Positions 33,751 to 43,328 of a DNA stretch of 64,000 nt are shown piece after piece. Each line of letters opens with the position of its first letter. Position 1 is the stretch's first letter. A model generated the notes under the pieces. The model was not told the DNA's origin. It saw only the letters and a program-made list of their open reading frames with translations, and searched no databases. Where the stretch lies: NCBI GenBank assembly GCA_947500645.1, contig CANMSD010000003.1, positions 432,501 to 496,500 of the forward strand, written 5' to 3'. The position numbers and the translations under genes are program-made. The DNA comes from an uncultured Erythrobacter sp. (GTDB taxonomy: Bacteria; Pseudomonadota; Alphaproteobacteria; Sphingomonadales; Sphingomonadaceae).

Positions 33751-35367
33751 TTGACCCCGCTTGCCCATTCGCTTTCGGCCCAGGGTATTAATGTTTCGGC
33801 CGCCATCCACCCCAATTTCGGAACTCCAGAGCTGGTTGAGGCATCGATTGCCGCTGGCGAGGGTGCATTGTCCAAGGACGGCGCTCTGGTGGTGAAGACC
33901 GGCGCCCATACCGGGCGCAGTGCCAATGACAAGTTCATCGTTCGCGACGCTACCACCGAAGATACTGTGTGGTGGGGCAAGGTGAATGCCTCGATGGCGC
34001 CCGAACACTTCGCGGCTCTCAAAGAAGACTTCATGGCTGCGCTGGGCGAGAAAGAGACGCTCTATGTGGCCGATCTTTTCGGCGGTTCTCAGCCGGAGCA
34101 CCGCGTCAACGTGCGGGTGATCAACGAGCTGGCCTGGCATAATCTGTTTATCCGCACTTTGCTGGTTCGTCCGACGGTGGATGAGCTTGCCGATTTTGCG
34201 CCTGAATATACGATTATTGACCTGCCCAGTTTCCGCGCCGATCCAGAACGGCACGGCACGCGCAGCGAAACGGTGATTGCGGTCAATTTGACCGAGAAGC
34301 TGATTTTGATTGGCGGTACGAAATATGCCGGCGAGATGAAGAAAAGCGTCTTTGGCATTCTCAACTATTTGCTGCCGACCAAAGGGGTGATGCCAATGCA
34401 CTGCTCCGCCAATATTGGCCCGGACAACAAGACGGCGGTGTTCTTTGGTCTTTCTGGTACCGGTAAGACTACGCTTTCGGCTGATGCTTCGCGCATCCTG
34501 ATCGGCGATGATGAGCATGGCTGGTCGGATACGGCGGTCTTCAACTTCGAAGGTGGCTGTTATGCGAAAATGATCCGTCTGTCAGAAGAGGCAGAGCCGG
34601 AAATCTACGCCACCACCAAGATGTTCGGTACAGTGCTGGAAAACGTGGTGATGGACGAGCAGACCCGCGAGCTCGATTTTGATGACAACTCGCTCGCTGA
34701 GAATACGCGCGGCGCTTACCCTATTCACTACATCCCAAACACCAGCGAAGATAACCTTGGTCCAGTGCCGAGCAATGTCGTGATGCTGACCGCGGATGCG
34801 TTCGGTGTGCTGCCCCCGATTGCGCGGCTGACGCCTGAGCAGGCGATGTATCACTTCCTCTCAGGCTACACGGCGAAAGTCGCAGGCACCGAGATCGGTG
34901 TGACCGAGCCTGAGGCTACCTTCAGCACCTGCTTTGGCGCACCGTTCATGCCGCGTCACCCGAGCGTCTACGGCAATCTGCTGAAAGAGCGCATCGCGAA
35001 GGGCGGCGTGCAGTGCTGGCTGCTCAACACCGGCTGGACCGGCGGGAAATATGGCGTTGGCAATCGGATGCCGATCAAGGCGACCCGCGCGCTGCTCAAC
35101 GCCGCGCTCGACGGTGATCTCGACAACGTGGAATACCGCCGTGACGATAACTTCGGCTTCGATGTGCCTGTTCACGTGCCCGTGCTGGCGGACGCAGGGA
35201 TCGATCAGACGATCCTCAACCCGCGCGACACCTGGGCCGATAAAGCGGAATACGACGCGACGGCCCAAAAGCTCGTGCAGCTGTTCATCGACAATTTCGC
35301 CGAGTTTGAAAGCCATGTCGATGAAGGCGTGCGCCAAGCGGCTCCAGCAGCGCCCGTTGCCGCCTAA
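33751..35367 (+). CDS. pckA: Phosphoenolpyruvate carboxykinase (ATP)
   Basis: 538 residues from a TTG start at 33751, preceded by AGGAGA (33739-33744) with six-base spacing. An ATG at 33700 is in frame but would add 17 arginine-rich residues without a ribosome site. It decarboxylates oxaloacetate to PEP with ATP, the entry to gluconeogenesis. Motifs: [28 protein letters not shown] (P-loop), the metal and substrate region with [10 protein letters not shown], and [15 protein letters not shown]. It is divergent from chvI, so envelope signalling, HPr phosphorylation and gluconeogenesis may be coordinated. Confidence 0.96.
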   Translation: MTPLAHSLSAQGINVSAAIHPNFGTPELVEASIAAGEGALSKDGALVVKTGAHTGRSANDKFIVRDATTEDTVWWGKVNASMAPEHFAALKEDFMAALGEKETLYVADLFGGSQPEHRVNVRVINELAWHNLFIRTLLVRPTVDELADFAPEYTIIDLPSFRADPERHGTRSETVIAVNLTEKLILIGGTKYAGEMKKSVFGILNYLLPTKGVMPMHCSANIGPDNKTAVFFGLSGTGKTTLSADASRILIGDDEHGWSDTAVFNFEGGCYAKMIRLSEEAEPEIYATTKMFGTVLENVVMDEQTRELDFDDNSLAENTRGAYPIHYIPNTSEDNLGPVPSNVVMLTADAFGVLPPIARLTPEQAMYHFLSGYTAKVAGTEIGVTEPEATFSTCFGAPFMPRHPSVYGNLLKERIAKGGVQCWLLNTGWTGGKYGVGNRMPIKATRALLNAALDGDLDNVEYRRDDNFGFDVPVHVPVLADAGIDQTILNPRDTWADKAEYDATAQKLVQLFIDNFAEFESHVDEGVRQAAPAAPVAA

Positions 35368-35393
35368 CTAAAAGTTTTCCAGTTGGAGAGGAG

Positions 35394-35430
35394 GGTCCCG
35401 CCCGGTCAACGAGCCGGAGCGGGGCCTTTT
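35394..35430 (+). terminator. Terminator after pckA
   Basis: GGTCCCGC (35394-35401) pairs with GCGGGGCC (35419-35426, one G-U), with an inner CCGG/CCGG pair, followed by TTTT (35427-35430). It lies 26 bp after the pckA stop: a Rho-independent terminator. Confidence 0.8.
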
Positions 35431-35514
35431 CATTGGCTTCCAGCAAGCGGCTTGGCGCTTGCTCGTCAAAGGCTTAGTCTCGCGGCAACGACTCGCAACA
35501 GATGGAGAGAGACA

Positions 35515-35838
35515 ATGAGCTTGCTTGACGGAATCCTGAAAAATATCGGCGGCGCTCCGGACGATGTTGCCAATCTTGCAGAGAAAGTCGGCATCGATCC
35601 TGCGATGGCAGAAAAAGCCATCGCGACCTTGGGCCAGACCCATCAGATGGAAGGCGACACCGTTGAGCTTGCCTCGGCCAAGACCGGACTCGATACAGGT
35701 GTGCTGAATCAGATTGTGGAGCAGATCGGCGGCGAGGGGTCGCTGGCGAGCTTTGCCTCGATGCTTGACCGCGATGGCGACGGCAATCCGATTGATGATG
35801 TGATGGATATGGCGAAGGGCCTGTTCGGCAAGAAATAG
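35515..35838 (+). CDS. Small YidB/DUF937-like protein with an EF-hand-type loop
   Basis: 107 residues from the ATG at 35515 (GGAGAG upstream). Helical repeats such as LAEKVGIDPAMAEKAIATLG and LDTGVLNQIVEQIGGEGSLA resemble the YidB/DUF937 fold. Near the C-terminus MLDRDGDGNPIDDVMDMAKG fits the calcium-binding EF-hand loop DxDxDG with an acidic residue at position 12. No signal peptide. It is followed 47 bp later by a true DUF937 protein, so the two were probably duplicated or act together. Function unknown. Confidence 0.75.
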   Translation: MSLLDGILKNIGGAPDDVANLAEKVGIDPAMAEKAIATLGQTHQMEGDTVELASAKTGLDTGVLNQIVEQIGGEGSLASFASMLDRDGDGNPIDDVMDMAKGLFGKK

Positions 35839-35885
35839 GCGCGCCCAAACTTGAGACACACCACCGATTTGAGGGGAGACCAAGC

Positions 35886-36404
35886 ATGAGCCTTGGACAA
35901 ATGTTGCAACAGACCGGCGCCATTTCGGCGATGGCCAACGAGCTGGGTATCGATGAAGGAATGGCGAAGACGGCGGCAGGCGCTCTACTGCCCGCTATCG
36001 TCGCTGGGATGGGGCGCAGCGCGACAGGCGGCACCTCAACCCCCGATACCATGGGCGGACTTGGTGGACTGGCAGGAGCTATCCTTGGCGGCTCTGGCGG
36101 CGGCTTGCTTGATGCGGTCCTGGGAACTCAGCCGACGCCGGTAAGCCAAGGCAACGATATCCTCGGCAATATCTTTGGCAGCAAGGATGTGAGCCGCTCG
36201 GTAGCGGGTGAAGTGTCTTCCATGACCGGGATCGATGAAGGCATTTTGAAAAAAATGCTGCCGATCCTAGCGATGGCGGTTGCTGGCTACATGGCCAAGC
36301 AGGCAACAGGCGGCGGTGCGGCCGCTCCCGCTGGCGGGGGCGCAGGTTCCAATCCGCTGGGCGGCATTCTCGGCTCGATCGTCAGCGGGATGATTAGCCG
36401 ATAG
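35886..36404 (+). CDS. DUF937 family protein
   Basis: 172 residues, start preceded by GGGGAG. MSLGQMLQQTGAISAMANEL opens a helical DUF937 domain with a central Gly-rich segment (GGLGGLAGAILGGSGGGLLD), a second domain repeat (GEVSSMTGIDEGILKKMLPI) and a Gly-rich tail (about 138-165). The proteins of this family are of unknown function. It follows the YidB-like gene closely on the same strand, with no terminator between. Confidence 0.8.
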   Translation: MSLGQMLQQTGAISAMANELGIDEGMAKTAAGALLPAIVAGMGRSATGGTSTPDTMGGLGGLAGAILGGSGGGLLDAVLGTQPTPVSQGNDILGNIFGSKDVSRSVAGEVSSMTGIDEGILKKMLPILAMAVAGYMAKQATGGGAAAPAGGGAGSNPLGGILGSIVSGMISR

Positions 36405-36431
36405 AATTGGCGAGCGGGCGGAGGATGAGCC

Positions 36432-38045
36432 TTACTCTTCCGCCTCGCCGCCTTCATTTTCGGTATCGAGCTTCTGGAATAACTCGCCGAAGCTGACCCG
36501 TTGCCCGTTCGGAACCGTCTCAAGGTAATCGATCATCAGCTGAGCGGTTGTCGCGCGCTTCCCGCCGTGCGGGTCGCCAGCAACCGGGCCTAGCAGATAG
36601 CGCGCAATATCGGACTCGCCTTCGCTTGCTTTAAGAGCTGCGACTTCCATCGCTAACTCCTTGTCGAACGGTGCCAGCTGAGTTGCTCTTTCGATCGCAT
36701 GTCGCGCGCCCTCTGGCGGCGCAACTCCGCGCTTCGTGAAGCTGCGATAGTAGTAGATAAGCGGCTGAGTGTGATCGGATTCGATCGCGTTGAGCGCTTC
36801 GAAAGGCTGCATCGCCGCGACATACGCCGCCTGTTTGTCTTCTGCGACCTCGGCTTTGCGGAAGAGCGCGTAGCCTTTTTGCACGTAAGCGTTCTTGATC
36901 GTTCGATCCGCGGCGATTGCCCGATTTGCAGCAGCTAAGGCGCGGTCATCGTTGCCGGCGTCATATTCTGCCTCGGCAAGTGCGGTGAGCGCTCTCGCAT
37001 CGTCTAGAAACCGCTCAGCGATTTCACGTGCCTCAAGTACCAGCATGGCCGCTTCTTCTTCGTCCACCCCGCGTTTCGATTGGATGATGACTTCCATCAT
37101 CGCGGCATGGCCAGGGCTCAGCTTGCTTGTCGAAACCGAGCCAATTGAGATGTCTTCGGCATTGAATCGCATGCCTACCATCTTACGTTGGCGCCCATAT
37201 TTGCTGAGCTCTTGCTCCAACTGGTCCAGATCACCGAATACGCTCTTGGCTGCTTGGATTGAGTCGACGCCCGAGGCAACGGCTTGCCAATATTCCACCA
37301 ATTGACCGGATCGCTCCGGGCTAAAACGGAGATAGTGAAACAGCAGCCAGCTGCGGCCGTAATAGGCATCGTACCGCCGGCTCCGGTTCTTGCGATACTC
37401 CTCGTAGCCGAGCAGTTCGGTCAGAGATACATTTGCAGCCTGACTGATTTCCCACGCGCGATCATTGTTGGGCAGGCCGATGTCGACCGACCCATCTTCG
37501 TTAAATCTTGCGGATGCAAAGTACTCGGCTGCGCCCTCGCTCAGCCAGCGCGGCATGGCGTGACGCGCAGAACTGATCAGGAAGTGGTGAGCGTATTCGT
37601 GCAGCAACACCGAAAGAGAGGGGTCGATAGCATTCCCATTGGAGCGGGGAAGGCGACTCCCAATGGGGGCATCGCGACCGGAATTCCTTGAGCGAACGCG
37701 GATGTTGGGCACGAAGGTGACCGATCCATTCGCGCGTGCCATATAGAAGCCACCAACATTGCTGTTGCGATTGCCATAGACCTCTCGCAGGTCATCCAGG
37801 CTTCCGACCATGAAAACCGTTAGCCGGTTCGAAGGACTCGGCACCGGCACTTGTCTTCCGCTCTCAAGCGTCATGGCGACGTGGTAGCGCTCAAGCGTTT
37901 CAGCGAAGTCCTTTAGATCGTCCGCGCGCGAATCGGAATAGATGACAAATCGATCACTCTCGGCCTTATGCCAAGCAGCATGTGCTGGGGCCGCCCCCAA
38001 AGCTGCAAAAACCAGAGCTACAGATACCGGCAAACGCCACAACAT
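36432..38045 (-). CDS. Secreted gluzincin-like peptidase with TPR-like repeats
   Basis: 537 residues from the ATG at 38045; a signal peptide MLWRLPVSVALVFAALGAAP ends at AHA-A. Residues 150-210 hold LSVLLHEYAHHFL, an HExxH zinc motif, and WLSEGAAEYF about 17 residues later, the third ligand position of peptidase-MA-like (DUF1570-type) enzymes. The C-terminal half has helical pairs typical of tetratricopeptide repeats (ALTALAEAEYDAGNDDRALA, AYVQKGYALFRKAEVAEDKQ). Probably a periplasmic metalloprotein; the substrate is unknown. It is convergent with the DUF937 gene. Confidence 0.8.
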   Translation of the reverse strand: MLWRLPVSVALVFAALGAAPAHAAWHKAESDRFVIYSDSRADDLKDFAETLERYHVAMTLESGRQVPVPSPSNRLTVFMVGSLDDLREVYGNRNSNVGGFYMARANGSVTFVPNIRVRSRNSGRDAPIGSRLPRSNGNAIDPSLSVLLHEYAHHFLISSARHAMPRWLSEGAAEYFASARFNEDGSVDIGLPNNDRAWEISQAANVSLTELLGYEEYRKNRSRRYDAYYGRSWLLFHYLRFSPERSGQLVEYWQAVASGVDSIQAAKSVFGDLDQLEQELSKYGRQRKMVGMRFNAEDISIGSVSTSKLSPGHAAMMEVIIQSKRGVDEEEAAMLVLEAREIAERFLDDARALTALAEAEYDAGNDDRALAAANRAIAADRTIKNAYVQKGYALFRKAEVAEDKQAAYVAAMQPFEALNAIESDHTQPLIYYYRSFTKRGVAPPEGARHAIERATQLAPFDKELAMEVAALKASEGESDIARYLLGPVAGDPHGGKRATTAQLMIDYLETVPNGQRVSFGELFQKLDTENEGGEAEE

Positions 38046-38138
38046 GATGGTGCGACCCCCCAATAAATGACAGCACGGCCCCATACCCGCGCTTAGGATC
38101 AGCATAAAGCCTTGTTTGAGTGAATCCAGAGGGTTTGC

Positions 38139-39755
38139 TCAGGTTTTGAGACTGTCGAGATAGTTCCAGATTTGGGACACGACCACGGAGCCTTCGCCCA
38201 CTGCGCTGGCGACGCGTTTGACCGAACCTGCGCGCACATCGCCGACCGCGAAGATGCCGTCCGTGCCTGTTTCGAACGGGGAGGGCCGCTGGACCGCGTC
38301 TCCGGTCAGTACGAAGCCTTTCTCGTCGGTTTCGACGAGGCCTGACAACCAGTTGGTGTTTGGCGCAGCGCCAATCATGATGAAAAGCGCGCGAGTGTCT
38401 TGCCGAGTTTCGCCGTCGGGTGTGGTGAAAGTCACGCCGTCCAAGTAGTCATCGCCATGCAGCTCGGTGACGGTCGTGTTGTAGTGGATCGTGATGCGGG
38501 GATCGGCTTCGAGGCGGCTCGAAAGATAACTGGACATGGACGCAGCGAGACTGCCCGAGCGGACAACGACATGCACGTGCGATGCGGCGCGGGAGAGATA
38601 CATGGCTGCCTGCCCGGCTGAATTGCCGCCGCCGATGACCACCGCTTCGGTGTTCCTGCAGAAGCGAGCCTCCATCTCTGTCGCGGCGTAAAACACGCCC
38701 GCGCCTTCGAATTCCTCCAAACGGTCGAGCGGGAGGCGGCTATATTGCACCCCCGTACCAACCAAAATGGCGCGCGCACAAACCTCATCGCCATCGTCGA
38801 GGGACGCGCAGAATGTGCCGTCATCGCGCTTCGCCAAGGCTTCCACACGGCGCGGCATGGCAAAGCGTGTGCCGAATTTGAGTGCCTGAATCTGTCCGCG
38901 ATAGGTTAGATCCGTGCCGCTGATCCCGGTTGGGAAACCCATGTAGTTTTCGATCCGGCTGGACGTGCCAGCCTGACCGCCGATTGCCGTGTCTTCGATC
39001 ACCAAGGCCTCCAAACCCTCAGATCCAGCGTAGACCGCCGCAGCCACCCCGGCTGGTCCGCCGCCGACGATCAGCAAGTCGAAAACACGCTGGGAGCAAA
39101 TGTCGAGATCGAGGTTGAGGTATTGCGCGACCTTGCGCGGCGTTGGATCGTCTAGCGTCTCGCTCTGTCCAAGGATGACCGATGGCTGGTGCCCGGTAAG
39201 GTCGCACACCTGCGCCGTCTCCTCATCGGTGGCATCCATGTCGAAGCTTTCGAAAGGGATGCGGTTGCGTGCGAGGAATCGCTCGACGGCTTGCACTGCG
39301 GCATCTCGGTCTGCACCGATCACTTTGACCGCCCCATTGCTGTCTTCGAACTGTTTGCGCCGCCGTGCGGAGAACACGGTGATGATGTGATCGGAAAGTT
39401 CCGGGATACGGCTCATCAATTCGAGCATTCCCTCGCGCGGTGCCTCGATCACCCGCGTTGGTCTGGCGGCGCGCATGCTGAGATAATTGGTTGCCCCGGA
39501 CAGAAATCCGATCTCGCCCATGAACTGGGTCGGCCCCAGAGCGTGCTCGAACTTGCGTTCATTGGTGTAGGGATCGACGACTTCGATCTCCCCCTCAAGT
39601 ACGTAGACGAACTTGTCCATCGGATCGCCGACCTTGGCGACAAATTCGCCCGCCTCGTAGGATCGCTCCTGTCCGATCTCGCAGATTTCGTCGACGTGAT
39701 CTTGCGCCAACGGCACACGCGGCATGTTTTCAAGATCGAGGCCAAGCTGTTCCAT
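38139..39755 (-). CDS. Cyclic-nucleotide-binding / thioredoxin-reductase-like fusion lacking redox cysteines
   Basis: 538 residues, three parts. Residues 12-130: a cNMP-binding domain (FVYVLEGEIEVVDP, FMGEIGFLSGATNYLSMRAA). Residues 141-217: a glutaredoxin-like fold (AVQAVERFLARNRIPFESFD) without a CxxC. Residues 225-538: a thioredoxin-reductase-type flavoprotein with GGGPAGVAAAVYAGSEGLE, IGGQAGTSSRIENYMGFPTG, the NAD(P) motif GGGNSAGQAAMYLS and GIFAVGDVRAG. Where TrxR has its CATCD pair, this protein has VFYAATEMEARFC. So it should bind FAD, NAD(P)H and perhaps cAMP but cannot reduce thioredoxin in the usual way. Known related fusions exist in Actinobacteria and Proteobacteria; function unknown. 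Confidence 0.87.
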   Translation of the reverse strand: MEQLGLDLENMPRVPLAQDHVDEICEIGQERSYEAGEFVAKVGDPMDKFVYVLEGEIEVVDPYTNERKFEHALGPTQFMGEIGFLSGATNYLSMRAARPTRVIEAPREGMLELMSRIPELSDHIITVFSARRRKQFEDSNGAVKVIGADRDAAVQAVERFLARNRIPFESFDMDATDEETAQVCDLTGHQPSVILGQSETLDDPTPRKVAQYLNLDLDICSQRVFDLLIVGGGPAGVAAAVYAGSEGLEALVIEDTAIGGQAGTSSRIENYMGFPTGISGTDLTYRGQIQALKFGTRFAMPRRVEALAKRDDGTFCASLDDGDEVCARAILVGTGVQYSRLPLDRLEEFEGAGVFYAATEMEARFCRNTEAVVIGGGNSAGQAAMYLSRAASHVHVVVRSGSLAASMSSYLSSRLEADPRITIHYNTTVTELHGDDYLDGVTFTTPDGETRQDTRALFIMIGAAPNTNWLSGLVETDEKGFVLTGDAVQRPSPFETGTDGIFAVGDVRAGSVKRVASAVGEGSVVVSQIWNYLDSLKT

Positions 39756-39791
39756 CTGCGACTCCTAACTGCGTTGTCCTATCAGATGGGG

Positions 39792-41651
39792 TCAGGCGGA
39801 TGCCTCTGCAATGTAGCGATCGACATTCTTGGCCACGACGTCGAGTGGCGAATTGCCTCCTAGGATGACGGCAGTGTTGAATGCTTTAAAGTCATAGGCA
39901 TCGCCCAGTTCAGCCTCGGCCCGCGCGCGCTGGCGGAGGATTTCGCTATGCCCGATCTTGTAGCTGCAGGCCTGCCCCGGCCAGCTGCAATAGCGGTCAA
40001 CCTCGCCGACGACTTCTTCGAACTTGCTGCCATTGCGCTCGACAAAGAACTGACGCGCTTGATCGCGGCTCCAGCGTTTGGAATGCAGCCCGGTGTCGAC
40101 CACCAGGCGACATGCGCGGAAGGCCAGGCTTTGGAGATATCCAAGGCGTCCGACCTTGAAATCGTCGTAGGCACCCAGCTCGTCCGCCAGTTGCTCTCCA
40201 TACAGCGCCCAGCCTTCACTGAATGCGCCGAAGGCGAGGATTGAGCGGATCAGCGGCAGGCGGTTTGAATACTCGCCCTCCCACACATGGCCGGGGATCG
40301 CCTCGTGATAGGTTAGGTCGGCGAGGTCGTATTTGCGATGCAGGTCTGTGGTGCGCAGATTGATCCAGAAACGGCCTGGGATCGAGCCGTCCTTGCTGCC
40401 AGCTCCGCCATAGGCGCCGGGCGCTCCGGGCTCCTCATTGATCGGTATCCGAACGACCTCCATGTTCGGATCGACCAGCTCGTTGAAGGCTCGTGGCATT
40501 TGCGCCTTTATCCATTCGATCCGCTCATCGATGAACGCGAAAATCTCGTCGCGTCCCGGGTCGCCCTCCGCGAATTTGTAGCGAGGGTCTTGTGACAGGG
40601 CTTGCATGCGCTCACCCACCGAACCGGTCGTGTAGCCAACTTCTTTGAGGATCGGGTCCATGCGCCCGTGCAGCTCCGCCAACTCCTCCAGCCCTTGCTC
40701 GTGGATTTCGTCGGGCGTCATGCTGGTCGTGGTCGATGCGCTGGTGGCCCAGGCATAATACTCCTCGCCTTGCGGCTGGCTCCACATACCGGGATCGCTA
40801 TCCGCTTCGGCGCGCTGCGTTTTCAGTTCTTCGAGCTGGCGTTCGAGCGCCGGGGCTATGTCGCCGGTGACGATTGCCTTGGCGCGGTCTACCGCATCGC
40901 CGGACAGTCCGGCTTTCTCGAGATTAGCGGCAAAATCACCAGCATATGCGGTCCCGTCGGCAGACGCGGCGAGGCTGGATTCCATTTGTGCGATGGCTTT
41001 GTCGAGCAGGAAATCGGGTGGAACCATATCCATGCTGCGCGCTTCCTGCATGCGCTCATTCTCGCCATCGAGAACTGCCGGGATTTCGCTGAGGCGGCTA
41101 AGATAAAACTCGACGTCTTCCGTGTTGGCGATGGGCTGGTTGAAGCCCATGAAACGCGGCATGTCGATGTAGGCACCGACATTCTGGATGACGACATAGG
41201 GCGTATTGCGCCAGCTGCCGACGGCGACATCGCCATAGGGCAAGGCAAAGCCTTCCAGCGCCTTGTCAAATGCGCTTTCGACTACATCGAAGCTGGTGAG
41301 CTGGTCTGGCGTCAGTCCGTCCTTGGGATAGGCCCGCGCGCCGTCACGTAGCCGCTCAAGCGTCGCTGCATATTGCGCGCGCCCTTCCGGCCCTGGAGTG
41401 CCGAATGTTCCGCGCCAGGCCGCGTATTCGCCGGTGTCTACACCAAGCCCGGTTGCGCGGGCAGGCTCGTGCGCCAGCATTTCATAGCCGATCTTTTCTA
41501 GCGCATCGTCAGGGGCGAGCTCGGCAAACTCGCCGCCATCCATCTCTCCAATGCCAAGCTGTTTGCAGCCTGGAATGAGCGTCAATGCAGAAACGCCGCC
41601 AAGCCCGTAAAGGGCCTGACGGCGTGTGAAATTCATGTTTGTCTGGTTCAT
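39792..41651 (-). CDS. DUF885 family protein, lipoprotein with Tat-type signal
   Basis: 619 residues from the ATG at 41651 (ATGs at 41675 and 41636 are also in frame; none has a good ribosome site). The N-terminus NFTRRQALYGLGGVSALTLI has twin arginines, then IPGC as a lipobox. The family's zinc-type motif is YHEAIPGHVWEGEYS, with FSEGWALYGEQLADELGAYD following, as in DUF885 peptidases (carboxypeptidase-like). It probably acts as a periplasmic or outer-membrane peptidase; the substrate is unknown. It sits between two other proteins of unknown role, both on the same strand. Confidence 0.85.
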   Translation of the reverse strand: MNQTNMNFTRRQALYGLGGVSALTLIPGCKQLGIGEMDGGEFAELAPDDALEKIGYEMLAHEPARATGLGVDTGEYAAWRGTFGTPGPEGRAQYAATLERLRDGARAYPKDGLTPDQLTSFDVVESAFDKALEGFALPYGDVAVGSWRNTPYVVIQNVGAYIDMPRFMGFNQPIANTEDVEFYLSRLSEIPAVLDGENERMQEARSMDMVPPDFLLDKAIAQMESSLAASADGTAYAGDFAANLEKAGLSGDAVDRAKAIVTGDIAPALERQLEELKTQRAEADSDPGMWSQPQGEEYYAWATSASTTTSMTPDEIHEQGLEELAELHGRMDPILKEVGYTTGSVGERMQALSQDPRYKFAEGDPGRDEIFAFIDERIEWIKAQMPRAFNELVDPNMEVVRIPINEEPGAPGAYGGAGSKDGSIPGRFWINLRTTDLHRKYDLADLTYHEAIPGHVWEGEYSNRLPLIRSILAFGAFSEGWALYGEQLADELGAYDDFKVGRLGYLQSLAFRACRLVVDTGLHSKRWSRDQARQFFVERNGSKFEEVVGEVDRYCSWPGQACSYKIGHSEILRQRARAEAELGDAYDFKAFNTAVILGGNSPLDVVAKNVDRYIAEASA

Positions 41652-41686
41652 GCGAGCGGTGTTACCGCGCCGCATTCCCCTGTCAA

Positions 41687-42076
41687 TCAGTCAAGGAATT
41701 CTGCCGGAACCTTGCCGCCATTCTTGGCCAGTTCCTGCATGGTTTTCTTATGCAGCCAGATATTTTCCTCGGCCGTGCCGGAATAGTCGGTGTCGCCCAG
41801 TTCGCCTGCCAGTTCCTTGCGGTTGGAAAAGCTGGGGTCGAGCCCGAGCAGCTTCATCAGGTCGACGATGGATGTGCGCCAATTGAGCTTGTCTGCTCCC
41901 GGTTTAGCATCGAGTCTCGCCTCGACATCGACTTCGCTGATCGGCGCAGGCTTGGCTGCTGCCGAAGCCGCCGCAGCACCGGCGGCGGCCGCGCCTGCTG
42001 CTGCGCCAGCGGATTTCTCATCCTTGTCGTCATCGCCGCCAAAAATCGCGTTCTTGATTGAGCTGAAAATTCCCAT
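41687..42076 (-). CDS. DUF3597 family protein
   Basis: 129 residues; start fixed by GGAGGT five bases before the ATG at 42076. MGIFSSIKNAIFGGDDDKDE, an Ala-rich linker, then the DUF3597 domain with LNWRTSIVDLMKLLGLDPSF and NIWLHKKTMQELAKNGGKVP. The fold is a small helical domain of unknown function, common in Alphaproteobacteria. Charged and soluble. It ends 35 bp before the DUF885 start. Confidence 0.88.
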   Translation of the reverse strand: MGIFSSIKNAIFGGDDDKDEKSAGAAAGAAAAGAAAASAAAKPAPISEVDVEARLDAKPGADKLNWRTSIVDLMKLLGLDPSFSNRKELAGELGDTDYSGTAEENIWLHKKTMQELAKNGGKVPAEFLD

Positions 42077-42177
42077 CCTGACCTCCAATACTATGCTTAT
42101 CACGGGTGAGCTGTCGCATGCTCCACCCATGTGACGGTTGCACTATTGGCCATTCGGCGACAGGAAGCAAACTGCTT

Positions 42178-42417
42178 ATGAATCTTGTGCTTTCGATTGT
42201 TATGCTTGCCGCATTCGCCTTGCTCGCTGGGGCATTTGTGCTGTGGCGGCGGACGGGGCTGGTCAAGCAGCCTGCGCTGATGGTGCTGCTGGCGGTGATT
42301 GCGGTTGGCAATGTCCTGATCTGGACGCTGCCCGATGCGAGCGGCGTCTCGCCCGTGGAGCAAGTCGAAGCCGCCGATGCGGGAGGTGAAGATGCCTCCA
42401 ACGCACCGGCGGATTGA
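42178..42417 (+). CDS. Small two-helix membrane protein
   Basis: 79 residues from the ATG at 42178 (AGGAAG upstream). Two hydrophobic segments at about 3-22 and 31-49, then an acidic Ala-rich tail (VEQVEAADAGGEDASNAPAD). Not recognised. It is divergent from DUF3597 and converges on the TonB gene 12 bp away. Confidence 0.65.
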   Translation: MNLVLSIVMLAAFALLAGAFVLWRRTGLVKQPALMVLLAVIAVGNVLIWTLPDASGVSPVEQVEAADAGGEDASNAPAD

Positions 42418-42429
42418 TCCTAAGCACTT

Positions 42430-43119
42430 CTAGTCTGGCAATTGCCAGTTGATCGAGCTGTTGAAGGTTCCGGTGGTCGGTGCGCCATTGCCATCCATCG
42501 CCGGATCGAACCGCGCGCGATCGGTAATGAGTTCGCAGGTGGCTGTGTCCAGCGCAGCATGCCCCGTGGAACGCGTGATCGAGCAGTTTGTCACTTTGCC
42601 CGCAGTGTTGATCTCGAGGCTGAAACTGGCCGTGCCGGAATATTCACGGCGAACCCAGGCGCTGCGATAGTCGTCATCGGTGACCCAACGTGAAGGGTTG
42701 TTCGCAGGCTTCGCTGCGATGGGATCGAAGACAGGTTGTGCGCCAATGCCATCGCCTATCCCCAAATCGCCAATGTCCACGCCGCCCAAGTCGATATCGC
42801 CGCCCAGCGGGGTTAGTTCTCCGGTCGTTCCGACAACGTTCGGTTCGCGCTTTGGCGTGAATGGAGCATCGGGAACATAGATATCCGGCAGTTTCTGATT
42901 GGTGTTTGGTGTTGGCTCGACTGGGTCGACCGGCTCTGGCGGAGGAGGGGGAATAGTCGGTGTAATGGTAACGCCGGTGAAGCCCTCATCGATAACATTA
43001 TCGGTCACCGCTTTGACGGCTAATCCCACAACTAGCAATCCGGCAAAGGCGGCGGGAATGCCGATTGCACCGAGAATGGCGACCGGTTGATGGGTCTGTT
43101 TTTGCGTAACATAGCTCAT
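42430..43119 (-). CDS. TonB-like energy transducer
   Basis: 229 residues from the ATG at 43119 (AGGAG upstream). One N-terminal transmembrane segment at about 15-38 (AILGAIGIPAAFAGLLVV), a proline-rich spacer (about 57-75, PTIPPPPPEPVDPVEPTPNT), and a C-terminal TonB domain with a late GTASFSLEINTAGKVTNCSI and RARFDPAMDGNGAPTTGTFN. TonB couples the proton motive force through ExbB/ExbD to outer-membrane receptors; those partners are not in the window, so it is an orphan tonB. Tn the 336 bp upstream only a repeat copy is seen. Confidence 0.85.
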   Translation of the reverse strand: MSYVTQKQTHQPVAILGAIGIPAAFAGLLVVGLAVKAVTDNVIDEGFTGVTITPTIPPPPPEPVDPVEPTPNTNQKLPDIYVPDAPFTPKREPNVVGTTGELTPLGGDIDLGGVDIGDLGIGDGIGAQPVFDPIAAKPANNPSRWVTDDDYRSAWVRREYSGTASFSLEINTAGKVTNCSITRSTGHAALDTATCELITDRARFDPAMDGNGAPTTGTFNSSINWQLPD

Positions 43120-43328
43120 AGCGAGGCTCCTCTCTTCAACGAGCGGCAACCCCGAGCGTTGAGTCGCCTAGTGGCACCGCTCTCCAGTCATGTTACAACA
43201 TTACATTTATGTTACAAGTCCTTTCGAGTTGCGGATTAAGACTTGTTGTTTGGGATCACGTAGCTTCAGGGCCGCATCGCTCTGGATTTGTTAAGCCGCT
43301 CGCGTCGCACTTGCTCGAACAAACTGGC

